64,000 nucleotides of DNA, from NCBI RefSeq assembly GCF_000585355.1, contig NZ_KK073873.1, forward strand, positions 1-64,000. Reading direction: 5' to 3'. The position numbers and the translations under genes were made by a program. The stretch comes from Xylanibacter oryzae DSM 17970 (GTDB taxonomy: Bacteria > Bacteroidota > Bacteroidia > Bacteroidales > Bacteroidaceae). The notes below the pieces were generated by a model. The model worked only from the letters and a program-made list of their open reading frames with translations. It searched no databases and was not told the origin of the DNA. Positions 18,387 to 27,231 of the stretch are shown one piece after another (position 1 is the stretch's first letter; each line of letters begins with the position of its first letter).

Positions 18387-18493
18387 CCTATTTGATAATT
18401 TTCTGAATGCAAAGGTATAAAATATTCTTTAAAAGTCAAAGTAATCATTCTTTAAATAGTTCCTATTGATGGATGGTTGGGTACGAGCTGTTG

Positions 18494-18598
18494 CTAAATA
18501 GCCATCTCCATACATACAATCATATCAGGATCGTATGGCGAATCTTCTATTATGCCCGGGAGTGCCAAGCAATACTCTCTAACTTGCTCTAGATTCAT
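18494..18598 (-). pseudogene. MmcQ/YjbR-family remnant
   Basis: An ATG-initiated 34-codon ORF beginning MNLEQVREYCLALPGIIEDS resembles the N-terminus of MmcQ/YjbR (CyaY-fold) proteins, which normally run to about 110-120 residues. Here it stops after ICVMEMAI-type sequence and no continuation is visible in any frame in the next 100 nt before the barrel gene. It is most likely the decayed 5' end of a gene whose remainder was deleted, marking the left edge of the accessory region. Confidence 0.5.
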
Positions 18599-18628
18599 TG
18601 CATTACTATTTTACGTGCTTCGAAATCT

Positions 18629-19147
18629 TTATTTTATTTTTTTGTTAAGTATTCTACTCCTGATATTTTTCACGGCTGGTTTATAATAATCAATTTCCAT
18701 TGCTTCTATGGTGCGTTTCAACTCATCCATCAACTCAGGATAGAATTTACATATACGGAAAGCGAGTTTCATGCAGAGCGATTGAATACCCGGATATTCT
18801 TCGATACTTGACATGTGTTCCAGACAGAAGTCGAGGAAGTCGGTTCTCAAATCTTCTTCCTCCATTTTCAATCTCTCTATTAGGTTAAGCGACAGGCGTC
18901 TTACGGATGAATTGTCTGTCTGCATAGCAAGGTCGATGAGATCATCGAGGATTATTTGCAGTGGGGATAATTCTTTATTGGTAGCCTTGGTCAGTCCCCA
19001 TAGCGCATTGCGAGCCACTTGATAGTCCTCGTTGTGCATGAATTCCTTGGCAAAGCCGAGAAAATCATCATATTGTTTCACTTCGTTGTATATAGCTAAA
19101 GCTTCTCCTTCGCTATATGCACCTTTTAGTCTCTCGCAGGTGATCAT
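18629..19147 (-). CDS. HEAT-repeat-like helical protein
   Basis: A 172-aa all-helical protein from the ATG at 19147 (MITCERLKGAYSEGEALAIYNE); an in-frame ATG at 19171 adds eight uncharacteristic residues. Paired helices recur every 35-40 residues (QVARNALWGLTKATNKE, SVRRLSLNLIERLKMEEEDL, GIQSLCMKLAFRICKFYPEL), as in HEAT/ARM repeats used for protein or nucleic-acid contacts. It stands 30 nt upstream of the MmcQ/YjbR remnant on the same strand, so the two were probably an operon. No catalytic motif; function unknown. Confidence 0.6.
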   Translation of the reverse strand: MITCERLKGAYSEGEALAIYNEVKQYDDFLGFAKEFMHNEDYQVARNALWGLTKATNKELSPLQIILDDLIDLAMQTDNSSVRRLSLNLIERLKMEEEDLRTDFLDFCLEHMSSIEEYPGIQSLCMKLAFRICKFYPELMDELKRTIEAMEIDYYKPAVKNIRSRILNKKIK

Positions 19148-19320
19148 AAGTGTTTTATTCTTTAATAGCAATCACGGTACTAAATAAAAGATTCCCTAAA
19201 TTATCAAGTACAAAGATAAGAAAAATGTTTGTATATCATTATTTCAATGGATTATAATTCGTCGAACTAACACTATTTATAAAAAGAAGGAGGTCGAAAA
19301 TGAAATAATAGAAAAGTAAT

Positions 19321-19351
19321 TTTGAAAGTTCAAAGATATATAATATCTTTG
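19321..19351 (+). promoter_or_regulatory. Hachiman operon promoter with palindrome
   Basis: TTTG at 19321-19324, 19 nt, then TATCTTTG at 19344-19351. The -7 box is the right half of a perfect palindrome, CAAAGATAT-ATA-ATATCTTTG (19331-19351). A 113-nt leader precedes hamA. The palindrome is a candidate operator. Confidence 0.65.
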
Positions 19352-19464
19352 CAACACTTACTCCATGTTTCGTGCAGAAACAAGTTCTGCAGTTAAATTG
19401 AAGTGATAATATTTGAAAAGTAATTATTTAAGACAACTTATATTGTCAATTAAAACATAAATCT

Positions 19465-20370
19465 ATGCGAAAAACCTTGGAAGATATAATCGTGAAAGCT
19501 ATTACTTTTCGATACCAGTTACCTAATATGCAATTATCAATACCTCCTTATAAAAATTCAGTGAGGAAAGATGAATGTTATAAAGGTCTCAATAATAATG
19601 ATTTTGCCAATGCAATTTATAATGGTCTTATAGATTATTCTTATAACGATAATGATATAAATGTTGATAGCTTGACTCCTTTGCATAAAAGGGCGTTGCA
19701 AGCGAAGATTCGATATGATAAGAATGCCAGCATAGAAGAACAAGAGAAGTATGGTTTCTATGGTGAAGTTATACTGCATTTAATGCTGAATAAATTCTAT
19801 AAAACGTCAACACTGATTTCTCGTGGATACTTTTATCATCCGATTGAAAATGCTGAAACAAAAGGATTCGATTGCTTTCATCTAATACAAAATGCGCCTG
19901 ATCTTGTAGAACTTTGGTTTGGCGAAGTTAAATTCTATGCTGATGGTAAAGCTGCAATTAAAAGTATTTTGGAGAAAGTTTCTACTTCTTTATCGGACGG
20001 CTACCTTTCCAAAAATGCAATTACAATTTTTGATGAGGATGCTGATAAATGGAATATACAGCAGAGTGAATTATTAAGAATAGCAACTGATTGGAAAGAT
20101 AATCCTTCAATCAATGTCGTTGATGAAATTGAGAAATATAACATGAGGTTGGTTTATCCCATGCTTGTTATTTGTAATAATATTAAAAACAAGGACTATA
20201 ATGAAACAATAAGTGGATTGATAGATTATGCAAATAATAAATATGCTTCGTTAAATATTAAATTATCGGTTCCTTTCGAGTTGTTTTTCATATTGTTGCC
20301 TGTGAATGACACTAAAACGATTAAACAAACTGTAATACAATGGATAAGTCAGCAAGTGCAGCCAAAATAG
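19465..20370 (+). CDS. hamA: Hachiman defence protein HamA (DUF1837 nuclease)
   Basis: A 301-aa protein of the DUF1837/HamA family, the nuclease effector of the Hachiman anti-phage system. The PD-(D/E)XK-like core is visible: Glu101 in FYGEVILHLML, Asp136 in KGFDCFHL, and the ExK pair Glu154/Lys156 in LWFGEVKFY. Established work shows that HamA is held by the HamB helicase and released to degrade DNA when HamB meets damaged or invading DNA. It has no signal peptide and is cytoplasmic. HamB begins 31 nt before its stop codon in another frame, which suggests translational coupling. The family call rests on these motifs and the helicase neighbour. Confidence 0.82.
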   Translation: MRKTLEDIIVKAITFRYQLPNMQLSIPPYKNSVRKDECYKGLNNNDFANAIYNGLIDYSYNDNDINVDSLTPLHKRALQAKIRYDKNASIEEQEKYGFYGEVILHLMLNKFYKTSTLISRGYFYHPIENAETKGFDCFHLIQNAPDLVELWFGEVKFYADGKAAIKSILEKVSTSLSDGYLSKNAITIFDEDADKWNIQQSELLRIATDWKDNPSINVVDEIEKYNMRLVYPMLVICNNIKNKDYNETISGLIDYANNKYASLNIKLSVPFELFFILLPVNDTKTIKQTVIQWISQQVQPK

Positions 20371-22601
20371 TAAGAATGCTAAATCAAAATGACGATTCGT
20401 TAACACCTCAGATAATACATGACGTGTGCGAATTTTTTGATGAAGAGAAGGCTAACGGACTTTCGAATGCCGATCTGCAATTCCTTTATTATGTGGCATC
20501 AAAAGTTGGTATACCTCAATATTATGATATGCTGCCGCATTTTAATAAAGATGTGCCACAAATCCCAAATGTAAATCAATTGGTGTTTGGCTATGTAGTG
20601 CAGAACTCAAGCTATTATGTTGACAATGATTCGTATTTACATAGATATCAGATTAACGTTTTGGATCATTATCATCATAGGGAACTTAACAGATATTTTC
20701 TTTCAGCAAGCACTTCGTTTGGTAAGACCTATCTTGTGTATGAGATAATACGCAAGATGAAATATAAAAATATCGTACTAATGTTTCCTACAATTGCTCT
20801 AATGACAGAGAACCTTGCTAAAATATATAGTAATGATGAATACGAATGGATTAGAGAAAAATATAAGATACATACATTGAGTGACTCCAAGCCCGAAGGA
20901 GAATGGAATATTTTTCTATATACGCCTGAAAGATATCTTACATTTATAGATAATAATAAAAATATAAGTCTTGATTTTATCTTCGTGGATGAAATTTACA
21001 AACTGGATAATGGATTTATTATAGATGAAGAGAGCAAAGAAGACCAAAGGGATATTGCCTATCGTATAGCACTATATTTTGCATTGCAGGATGCTCATAC
21101 GGATGCTTTACTTGCTGGCCCATATGTAGAGATTCATCAAACAGAGGAAGGACGGGATAAATCTTCGCTGTTTAGGTTCTTCTCAAAATATGGTATAAAG
21201 CCATTGAATTATAATTCAATAGAGTTGGTAAATAAAATTGAACAATCTGTATATATTATAAAAGATGCAAAAAAGATGTTTTTGAGAGAGGTTAGTGAAA
21301 TTCTTAAAAAGAATCAGAATGCAATAGTATATTCAAAGTCAAGGAGTGATGCCGAAAATAAAGTGAAACAGTTGATAAAAGAGAATTTTTCATTCCTTAA
21401 TATTAATAATACCCCTGATGAGTTTAAAGAATTTATTGAACATATTAAGGCTAATTATCCAAAAGACCATGATGGACGGCAGTGGATTGAAATAACCGCA
21501 TTGGAACAAGGAATAGCCATACACCACGGCCTTGTGCCGAAATATATACAAAAGGAGATAATTGATTTTTTTAATAGAGGAATTATTAAGATTTTAATTG
21601 CGACAACTACTATTACAGAAGGTGTAAATACAACTGCTAAGAATGTGCTTATTACCTCCAGCATGAAAGGTACTAAGGATTTAAAAAAATTTGATGCTCA
21701 AAATATAGAGGGACGAGCAGGAAGGTTTATGTCACACTATAGTGGCAATGTTATCATTTTGGATTCTAACTTTAAGAAGATTATAGAATCGGATAGTGAG
21801 AAACTTGAACATCTTTATTTTAGGAAAGATGTAGAGCATACTTCTATTGATTTTCCATATACTGAAAATAAGTATTTGTCAGATAAAGAAAAAGATATAT
21901 ATATTTCTACTAGGCAGAAACAGAATAGATTGGGGATTCCTGATGATATCATGAATATGTTAAAAGCTTTATCTTTGGATGAAAAATTGACGGTGTATGA
22001 GAATGTTGCTAATTTGAGTGATGAAGATAAAAGGGAAATTAAGAATTTGATTTTAAATTTTAATCAGAAAAAGTTTCTTGATAAAAAACTTTTGGAAATA
22101 ATTATCAAAACGATAGCACCAATTGCTGTTAATTCTAAAATAGATTCTTTCATTAAAGGCAGGAAAGAAGACCATTGTTATCTTACAGGTATTATATTGA
22201 GCTATATGAAAGGAGGTTTACCTGGAATGATAAAATATAAAATAGATGAGCAAAAGAAAAATATTAATACAGCAATAAGAGAATCTACCGAATTTGTATA
22301 TCACATATTGAAGTATCAAGTGACAAAATATTTCGGAGCTTTTAATTTGATGTATAAATACTATTTAAGCAAAACAACAAATACACCATTTGAAAAAGTT
22401 GTTGGCATTGATAGCGTTCTAATGAAGTTTGAGTATAATTCATATACTCATAATGGAAGAATTGTGAGTGATTTTGGTGTTCCTCAGAAAATTATCGATT
22501 ATTACGAGGTAGCAGAAGATTCAAAAAAGAAACAACTTCAAAAGGGGTTCGATAATTTTGAACGTAAGGTGTTTAATGATGTGCAGAAAATAGTGGAGTG
22601 A
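20340..22601 (+). CDS. hamB: Hachiman defence helicase HamB (SF2)
   Basis: A 753-aa superfamily 2 DNA helicase. Motif I is SASTSFGKT (122-130), motif II the atypical DEIY (217-220), motif Ia-like FPTIALM follows motif I, the second RecA domain has YSKSRSDAEN and HHGLVPKYIQKEIIDFF, then the TTTITEGVNTTAKNV segment and motif VI EGRAGRF (457-463). The long helical C-terminus (about 500-753) is specific to the family. In Hachiman, HamB loads on free or damaged DNA ends, hydrolyses ATP and unleashes HamA. It overlaps hamA by 31 nt; another in-frame ATG lies at 20376. The next gene begins one base after its stop. Confidence 0.82.
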   Translation: MDKSASAAKIVRMLNQNDDSLTPQIIHDVCEFFDEEKANGLSNADLQFLYYVASKVGIPQYYDMLPHFNKDVPQIPNVNQLVFGYVVQNSSYYVDNDSYLHRYQINVLDHYHHRELNRYFLSASTSFGKTYLVYEIIRKMKYKNIVLMFPTIALMTENLAKIYSNDEYEWIREKYKIHTLSDSKPEGEWNIFLYTPERYLTFIDNNKNISLDFIFVDEIYKLDNGFIIDEESKEDQRDIAYRIALYFALQDAHTDALLAGPYVEIHQTEEGRDKSSLFRFFSKYGIKPLNYNSIELVNKIEQSVYIIKDAKKMFLREVSEILKKNQNAIVYSKSRSDAENKVKQLIKENFSFLNINNTPDEFKEFIEHIKANYPKDHDGRQWIEITALEQGIAIHHGLVPKYIQKEIIDFFNRGIIKILIATTTITEGVNTTAKNVLITSSMKGTKDLKKFDAQNIEGRAGRFMSHYSGNVIILDSNFKKIIESDSEKLEHLYFRKDVEHTSIDFPYTENKYLSDKEKDIYISTRQKQNRLGIPDDIMNMLKALSLDEKLTVYENVANLSDEDKREIKNLILNFNQKKFLDKKLLEIIIKTIAPIAVNSKIDSFIKGRKEDHCYLTGIILSYMKGGLPGMIKYKIDEQKKNINTAIRESTEFVYHILKYQVTKYFGAFNLMYKYYLSKTTNTPFEKVVGIDSVLMKFEYNSYTHNGRIVSDFGVPQKIIDYYEVAEDSKKKQLQKGFDNFERKVFNDVQKIVE

Positions 22602-22602
22602 T

Positions 22603-23949
22603 ATGAACGATGATAAAAAGACATATATCAAAATGCTAGAATATAATTATGATGAAGCGAGTAGTATGAACTTTGAGTTTACAGAGCATGTTGCAATTGT
22701 ACAAGTACAACTTTTTGCAAAGTTGGTTAGATGTGTCATTGCTGAAGAATATTCTGAAGACTTTGAATCTCATATAAAGTTCACATTGCCAGATGGCATA
22801 AAGAACGTAGTTGATTTAGTAGAGGTATGCAAGAAGCATTCTCTTGATTATTTCTTCAGAGTGTCTACTAAAGAATATGGTGTGGTGCGTTATTGTGCTC
22901 AACATTTGGATAATTTATTATTAAGGCTTGATACAAGTATTCATGTTGCAAGAATGCAAGAAACATTCCAGAAACTCTCTGACTTGAATTTTTTAAGTGA
23001 GATAAATACGATTTCTATGGCCATATATATAGACTATATTGCGGTAAACAATGCTATCTCTGGATATTATTCCTTAAACCTTTATGGTAATGAATTTGAT
23101 TACCGCAAGCGTTACGGTCCAAACTTCATCGATTTGGAAGGCTTCAAACAGTTTCTTGGTATCATTCAAGATGTTTGCATTCAAAAGTTGGATGAAGATA
23201 AAGAGGATTATGATCTTTGCTGCAAATTTATCATGCAAGAGTATGCTAATCAGTGCAATTATCTTGCATTGTGGTTAGCCTTCTTTGATTTGCTAACATT
23301 TCCGAATCTGGATAAAAATGAGAAGATGGTGTTGAACCATATTTTCAGAGCTGTTAGAGATCGGCACTCTAACTTGACAATTTTCGAGGTAGTCTCAGAA
23401 ACAGCAGATTTATTGAGCGATAGTGTAGATGAGCGTGGTGCTGAATCTAATACAACACGTTTGAAGGTATATTTAGAGGAGAATGCTTACTGTGGTATGG
23501 TTGCAAGATTTGATTTGCCCCATAAAGGAGAGGATTATGTCCATATTAATATAAACTACCTTACCCAACGGAAAGATATACATATAAGAATTTCTCCATC
23601 GACTAAAGGATATGATTATGACTATTCTTTGGATAATCTTATTGAGGCAATACGTATGGTGAATTTTGCTGGAATAAAGTTTTATCATTCTGATAAGGAA
23701 GATGATAAACGTATATTCAATCGTATGATTACTGAGGATGCCTTGACGAAGTTTGCAAAATATATATATTACCATAAAAGACTTCATGGCAAGGAAGTAT
23801 GTTACAAGGCTTATTTCAAAGACGCTCGCAGTCTCCTTAGATGTTATCTTAATGAAGTTAATCCTAACTATAAATATGAATCAGACGAGAAACTGTTCGA
23901 GGATGCTGCATATGCGTTTCTCGAAGAAGTGAACGAAGATCATGAATAG
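22603..23949 (+). CDS. Unrecognised third gene of the Hachiman operon
   Basis: A 448-aa cytoplasmic protein with no signal peptide, transmembrane span or nucleotide-binding motif I can identify. It looks helical for residues 1-230 (for example LFAKLVRCVIAEEYSEDF and VLNHIFRAVRDRH) with a short beta-rich stretch around 295-335 (YVHININYLTQRKDIHIRIS), then helical again to an acidic tail (FLEEVNEDHE). The ATG lies one base after the hamB stop and there is no promoter between, so it is made with HamB. Context suggests a partner, inhibitor or sensor for HamAB. I do not recognise the family; it could equally be an independent cargo gene. Confidence 0.7.
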   Translation: MNDDKKTYIKMLEYNYDEASSMNFEFTEHVAIVQVQLFAKLVRCVIAEEYSEDFESHIKFTLPDGIKNVVDLVEVCKKHSLDYFFRVSTKEYGVVRYCAQHLDNLLLRLDTSIHVARMQETFQKLSDLNFLSEINTISMAIYIDYIAVNNAISGYYSLNLYGNEFDYRKRYGPNFIDLEGFKQFLGIIQDVCIQKLDEDKEDYDLCCKFIMQEYANQCNYLALWLAFFDLLTFPNLDKNEKMVLNHIFRAVRDRHSNLTIFEVVSETADLLSDSVDERGAESNTTRLKVYLEENAYCGMVARFDLPHKGEDYVHININYLTQRKDIHIRISPSTKGYDYDYSLDNLIEAIRMVNFAGIKFYHSDKEDDKRIFNRMITEDALTKFAKYIYYHKRLHGKEVCYKAYFKDARSLLRCYLNEVNPNYKYESDEKLFEDAAYAFLEEVNEDHE

Positions 23950-24040
23950 GCTTTGGATGAGAAACAAAGGAAATGTTTCTTTTCAGTGGTGTCAATAATG
24001 ATCAGTGCTGGCTATTAAAAGAATATGTTTGAAAATTTTA

Positions 24041-25003
24041 CTAATAGCGATTATTCAAATATTCAATTAGGTTATTGTATCTTTTACTTAATACGGGATT
24101 ATTACAGATAGACTTGAAGAGATCTTTTGGCGTAATTAGTCTATAGACATCTTTTTTAAGACACGCACGCCATGTATCCTCCATCTTTAATCCTGATACC
24201 CGGTAATTTCTTTGAAGGAGTTCTTTGTTTTCATTCGGTACAACATGAGCATGGATGAAATGTTTAGCACCAGAAAATCTTACATCACCTCTCTTTATTT
24301 CATTCTCTGCCCAAAGTGTTTGTCTCATTAGTTGATAGAAAGGTTCTTGAAAATAGATTGATCCCTCAATAGGAGATAGTGTCTTTAAATATTCCGACTG
24401 ATTTATGAGTTCTGCGTATCTACTAACTCTAACCTTTCCAGGATTTCCCTTGGACTTATCAAAAGTTGAATATTGTTCCACATATTTCCATTCTATAGGG
24501 ATAATCCATTTCTCATTGTCTTTCTCTGCGAACAGAAGAGCATCAATAGATGTGCAGTTTGAACCTCTGCTCGGTTTCCCTTCATTTAAAAAATTATGAA
24601 TTCCACTGACCTCCTCAAATGCAATATACCCAAGCTTTCCCTTATCATCAGGTACCTTGAGTATACTGTCAAATTCAAATCCAGAAATAGTTTCTGCTAT
24701 AGCTTTTGCGGCATCATAATCATGTCGTATGGCAAATAGGTGATTTAGACAGGCGATCTGAGACGATAGCATGTGATTTGTTGGAGATGTCCCATTCCAC
24801 CATGATATTCCATTTTCTTTAAAGTATGTAAGTGTATCTATTCGGATACTTTCAAAAAGATTTCTTTCTCCCTTGTCTTTCTGTAAGGCAAAAGGCTGTT
24901 TCTTCTTACGGAATACTCCTCCAAGAAGGTCGTTCTCAAAATATTCAGGATGCTCCTTTGCACATTGTGCTTGATGTAGATATTGTGATTCCTTGAATTT
25001 CAT
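24041..25003 (-). CDS. PGN_0703-like PD-(D/E)XK restriction endonuclease
   Basis: A 320-aa protein with the features of the PGN_0703-type restriction-endonuclease-like family found in Porphyromonas and relatives. The nuclease core reads SIDALLFAE ... WIIPIEWKYVE, giving Asp154 and the E-W-K triad Glu171/Lys173. Upstream, HMLSSQIACLNHLFAIRHD (about 76-94) and GFEFDS fit the family's helical N-terminus. It faces the Hachiman operon tail to tail with a 91-nt gap. No methyltransferase is adjacent, so it is either a modification-dependent nuclease, an orphan, or part of the neighbouring defence. The 33 bp at its 3' end recur at 27232-27264. Confidence 0.7.
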   Translation of the reverse strand: MKFKESQYLHQAQCAKEHPEYFENDLLGGVFRKKKQPFALQKDKGERNLFESIRIDTLTYFKENGISWWNGTSPTNHMLSSQIACLNHLFAIRHDYDAAKAIAETISGFEFDSILKVPDDKGKLGYIAFEEVSGIHNFLNEGKPSRGSNCTSIDALLFAEKDNEKWIIPIEWKYVEQYSTFDKSKGNPGKVRVSRYAELINQSEYLKTLSPIEGSIYFQEPFYQLMRQTLWAENEIKRGDVRFSGAKHFIHAHVVPNENKELLQRNYRVSGLKMEDTWRACLKKDVYRLITPKDLFKSICNNPVLSKRYNNLIEYLNNRY

Positions 25004-25100
25004 AATAAATGTATTTGAATTTATAGCATTATACCCCTCGGTAGAATTGCTTATGGTTCAAATAGTAGGGATATTTCATTTTATATATAGTTTGTCCATA

Positions 25101-25955
25101 CTAATTAATTTTTTTAAGCATAATCCAGCGTCCTTCTTTACGACCACCTTCACGAGATAAGATACCTTTTTCTTGTAAGTCTGCTAAATCGCGTTGAATG
25201 GTTCTTGATGTCATTCCTGTCTTTTGTGACAATTCTGTAGCACTTAATGTTGGAGAGTCTTGTAGTAATTCAAGTATAATGCGCTGACGATCAGATATTT
25301 CTTTTGCGACATCTTTTACGACATTCTTTGTCTCAATATGCAGGATCAGCTTTACCTGCATTAGTTCTGGCTGCTCAACCAATTCAGGCTTTAGCCAATG
25401 CTTTTCGTTCCATGCGCTAGGATAAGAGGAAAGCCGGAAGCAAGATTTTCTCCATAGCCTATCATGCGAAGCATGGCTTGCATGCGTTGGTTGCGGGCTT
25501 TAGACTCTCCTTCGGCATAAATCTGAACGATAGGGAGTTTCAGCAAACCGGGATTTGTGAGCACAAAACGGTCGTCATACTTCTCAACCTTCAGTATGCC
25601 ATTGAGCATGAAGTCGACATGAATGATGGCATTGGTCAAAGCTTCACGTACTGCCTTATGCTGAGGCGTGTCATCTTTCCGGATGACCCCCTTCTATTCT
25701 GAATGGACGGGGTAAATCAGTTCATGCTCCTTGCAAGATAATCTCCCTCATGGTTACGCCTGTAATCGTGAACCGTTTTTGAAGGTCTTTCTCTATCTTG
25801 TTTTCAAGTATGCTCAGTAGAATTTCCATCATACGTATTGGCGAAAGCTGAACACGTCTCCCATAAGGAATTCAGAACGCAGGTTTGTGCTTTCTTACAT
25901 TCAAGAGTTACATGCTCGCCGTTAGCAAGCAGTTCTTGTATATTCTGTTCCTTCA
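25101..25955 (-). pseudogene. Broken AlbA_2 / ATP-binding transcriptional regulator
   Basis: Pieces of one gene are found in order on the minus strand. An AlbA_2-like N-terminus begins with the ATG at 25955 (MKEQNIQELLANGEHVTLECKK) and stops after about 50 codons. A histidine-kinase-like ATPase C-terminal piece covers VREALTNAIIHVDF to GYGENLASGFP (25391-25670), and a winged-helix piece is at 25101-25382 (DRQRIILELLQDSP ... SRTIQRDLADLQEKGIL). A lost base near 25410 separates the last two pieces: the next frame restores AWNEKHWLKPELVEQ. The middle of the AlbA_2 domain is deleted. The gene is dead. Confidence 0.8.
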
Positions 25956-26055
25956 TCTTATTGCGATTCTCTTTTTTCAAACAAGACGGTTTTCTGGAGA
26001 TTGATTTCTTTGTCTATGTCTTTATATGTATCGAACTACAAAAATAATCATTTAT

Positions 26056-26317
26056 TTTTATTTAATACGTTTTGACTGTATATTTTTTTACTCTTTCTAT
26101 TTTATCTCCTTTTTTTTCATGGAAATTTTGTGGAATTTTCATTGCAGGTGGAGTATGAGGTAGGAGGGGACGGAGTATTTTCCATCAAGGGTTAATGTAG
26201 TCTCTAGGATTTGATATTTTTGTCTTTTTATTGATCATAACTATAAATTTATCTTTATTATTTAGTTATTTTCAAAAATAACAATTATTTTTGTGTTACA
26301 ACTATAATGTTTACAAA
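26056..26317. other. Intergenic region with overlapping small hairpins
   Basis: No gene seen except the leader of the DUF2971 gene. GTTATTTT (26265-26272) pairs with AAAATAAC (26275-26282), and alternatively CAAAAATAA (26273-26281) pairs with TTATTTTTG (26285-26293), the latter containing a -7-like box TATTTTTG at 26286-26293. Confidence 0.5.
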
Positions 26318-26401
26318 ATGGATAGTAAACATCTTAGCGTGAAAAATAGTTTCCTCTCAAAAAGAGAGGTAAAATTAGATGATTTATTAAAATTGAATTA
26401 A
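26318..26401 (+). CDS. 27-codon leader ORF before DUF2971
   Basis: ATG at 26318, 27 codons, stop at 26399-26401, only 3 nt before the ATG of the DUF2971 gene. The product is basic and soluble (begins MDSKHLSVKNSF, ends LDDLLKLN). The tight spacing allows translational coupling. It could be a leader peptide or a tiny antitoxin-like partner, or it could be chance. Confidence 0.3.
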   Translation: MDSKHLSVKNSFLSKREVKLDDLLKLN

Positions 26402-26404
26402 TTG

Positions 26405-27172
26405 ATGGCAGTAGAAATATTATATAAATATTTAGATGCAGATGGAGGATTAAAGATGTTATCACATCATAATCTTCAGTTTACCAATGCAGCCAAGCTT
26501 AATGACCCATTTGATTGCCACCCTTCATTGATAGAATTCTCTCATGTTCCGGAAGAGCGATGTAAAATATGGTCACAAAAAGATATAGAAGACCTTAGTT
26601 CTAACCGATTTATAAGACAAAGAGACAGAACTTGGATATGTAGTCTATCAAAAAGGTTCGATTCTTTATTAATGTGGAGTTATTACAATGCCCATAAAGG
26701 TATATGTATAGGGATTGATATGGAAAAGGCAGATCTATATTTGTCACAAATATATGGAGAAGTTATGTTTGGATGCTTGAATTTTGAAGTAAAATATAAG
26801 GATATTGTTGAAAAACCAGACTATTTTCAAAGTGAAGAAGACCTCTTTAGTTATCAATTGTGCACTAAGGCGAAGGCTTGGGAACATGAGCAAGAGGAAC
26901 GTTTAGTTATAACAGATCCATCTCAAATGATTCGACACGCAGTCCCTAAAGAATTTGACGATAAAGAAATTGTAGATTACAAAGAAATAAGATTTTATCC
27001 GTCTATTGGCCTAGAATGTTTTGATTCAGTTTATTTGGGAGTTAACATTGATAAAGATATAAAAATGAATATTATTAAGACCGCAAAGAGCTTGAATTCC
27101 AATATCAAAATATACCAAATGAGTGTAGATCCTAATGCATTTAAGCTAAATACAGAATTAATAAATCCATAA
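26405..27172 (+). CDS. DUF2971 protein
   Basis: A 255-aa cytoplasmic protein with the typical DUF2971 opening: LYKYLDADGGLKMLSHHNLQFTN followed by AAKLNDPFDC (about 30-39), then WICSLSKRFDSLLMWSYYNAHKGICIGID (about 80-108), and the late LCTKAKAWEHEQEERLV. DUF2971 genes are scattered in defence islands and mobile elements of many bacteria; the activity is not established. The ATG at 26405 is preferred over an in-frame TTG at 26402. It lies between two copies of endonuclease/AlbA_2 debris, so it probably arrived with, or was trapped by, the duplication. Confidence 0.75.
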   Translation: MAVEILYKYLDADGGLKMLSHHNLQFTNAAKLNDPFDCHPSLIEFSHVPEERCKIWSQKDIEDLSSNRFIRQRDRTWICSLSKRFDSLLMWSYYNAHKGICIGIDMEKADLYLSQIYGEVMFGCLNFEVKYKDIVEKPDYFQSEEDLFSYQLCTKAKAWEHEQEERLVITDPSQMIRHAVPKEFDDKEIVDYKEIRFYPSIGLECFDSVYLGVNIDKDIKMNIIKTAKSLNSNIKIYQMSVDPNAFKLNTELINP

Positions 27173-27231
27173 TATGCATAAGAAAAACATCAAATTAAGA
27201 AATACAGATAACGATTAACATCAACTCTTCC

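Noticed and set aside
26402..26404. TTG start for the DUF2971 gene
   Set aside because: An ATG follows immediately and begins the conserved N-terminus.
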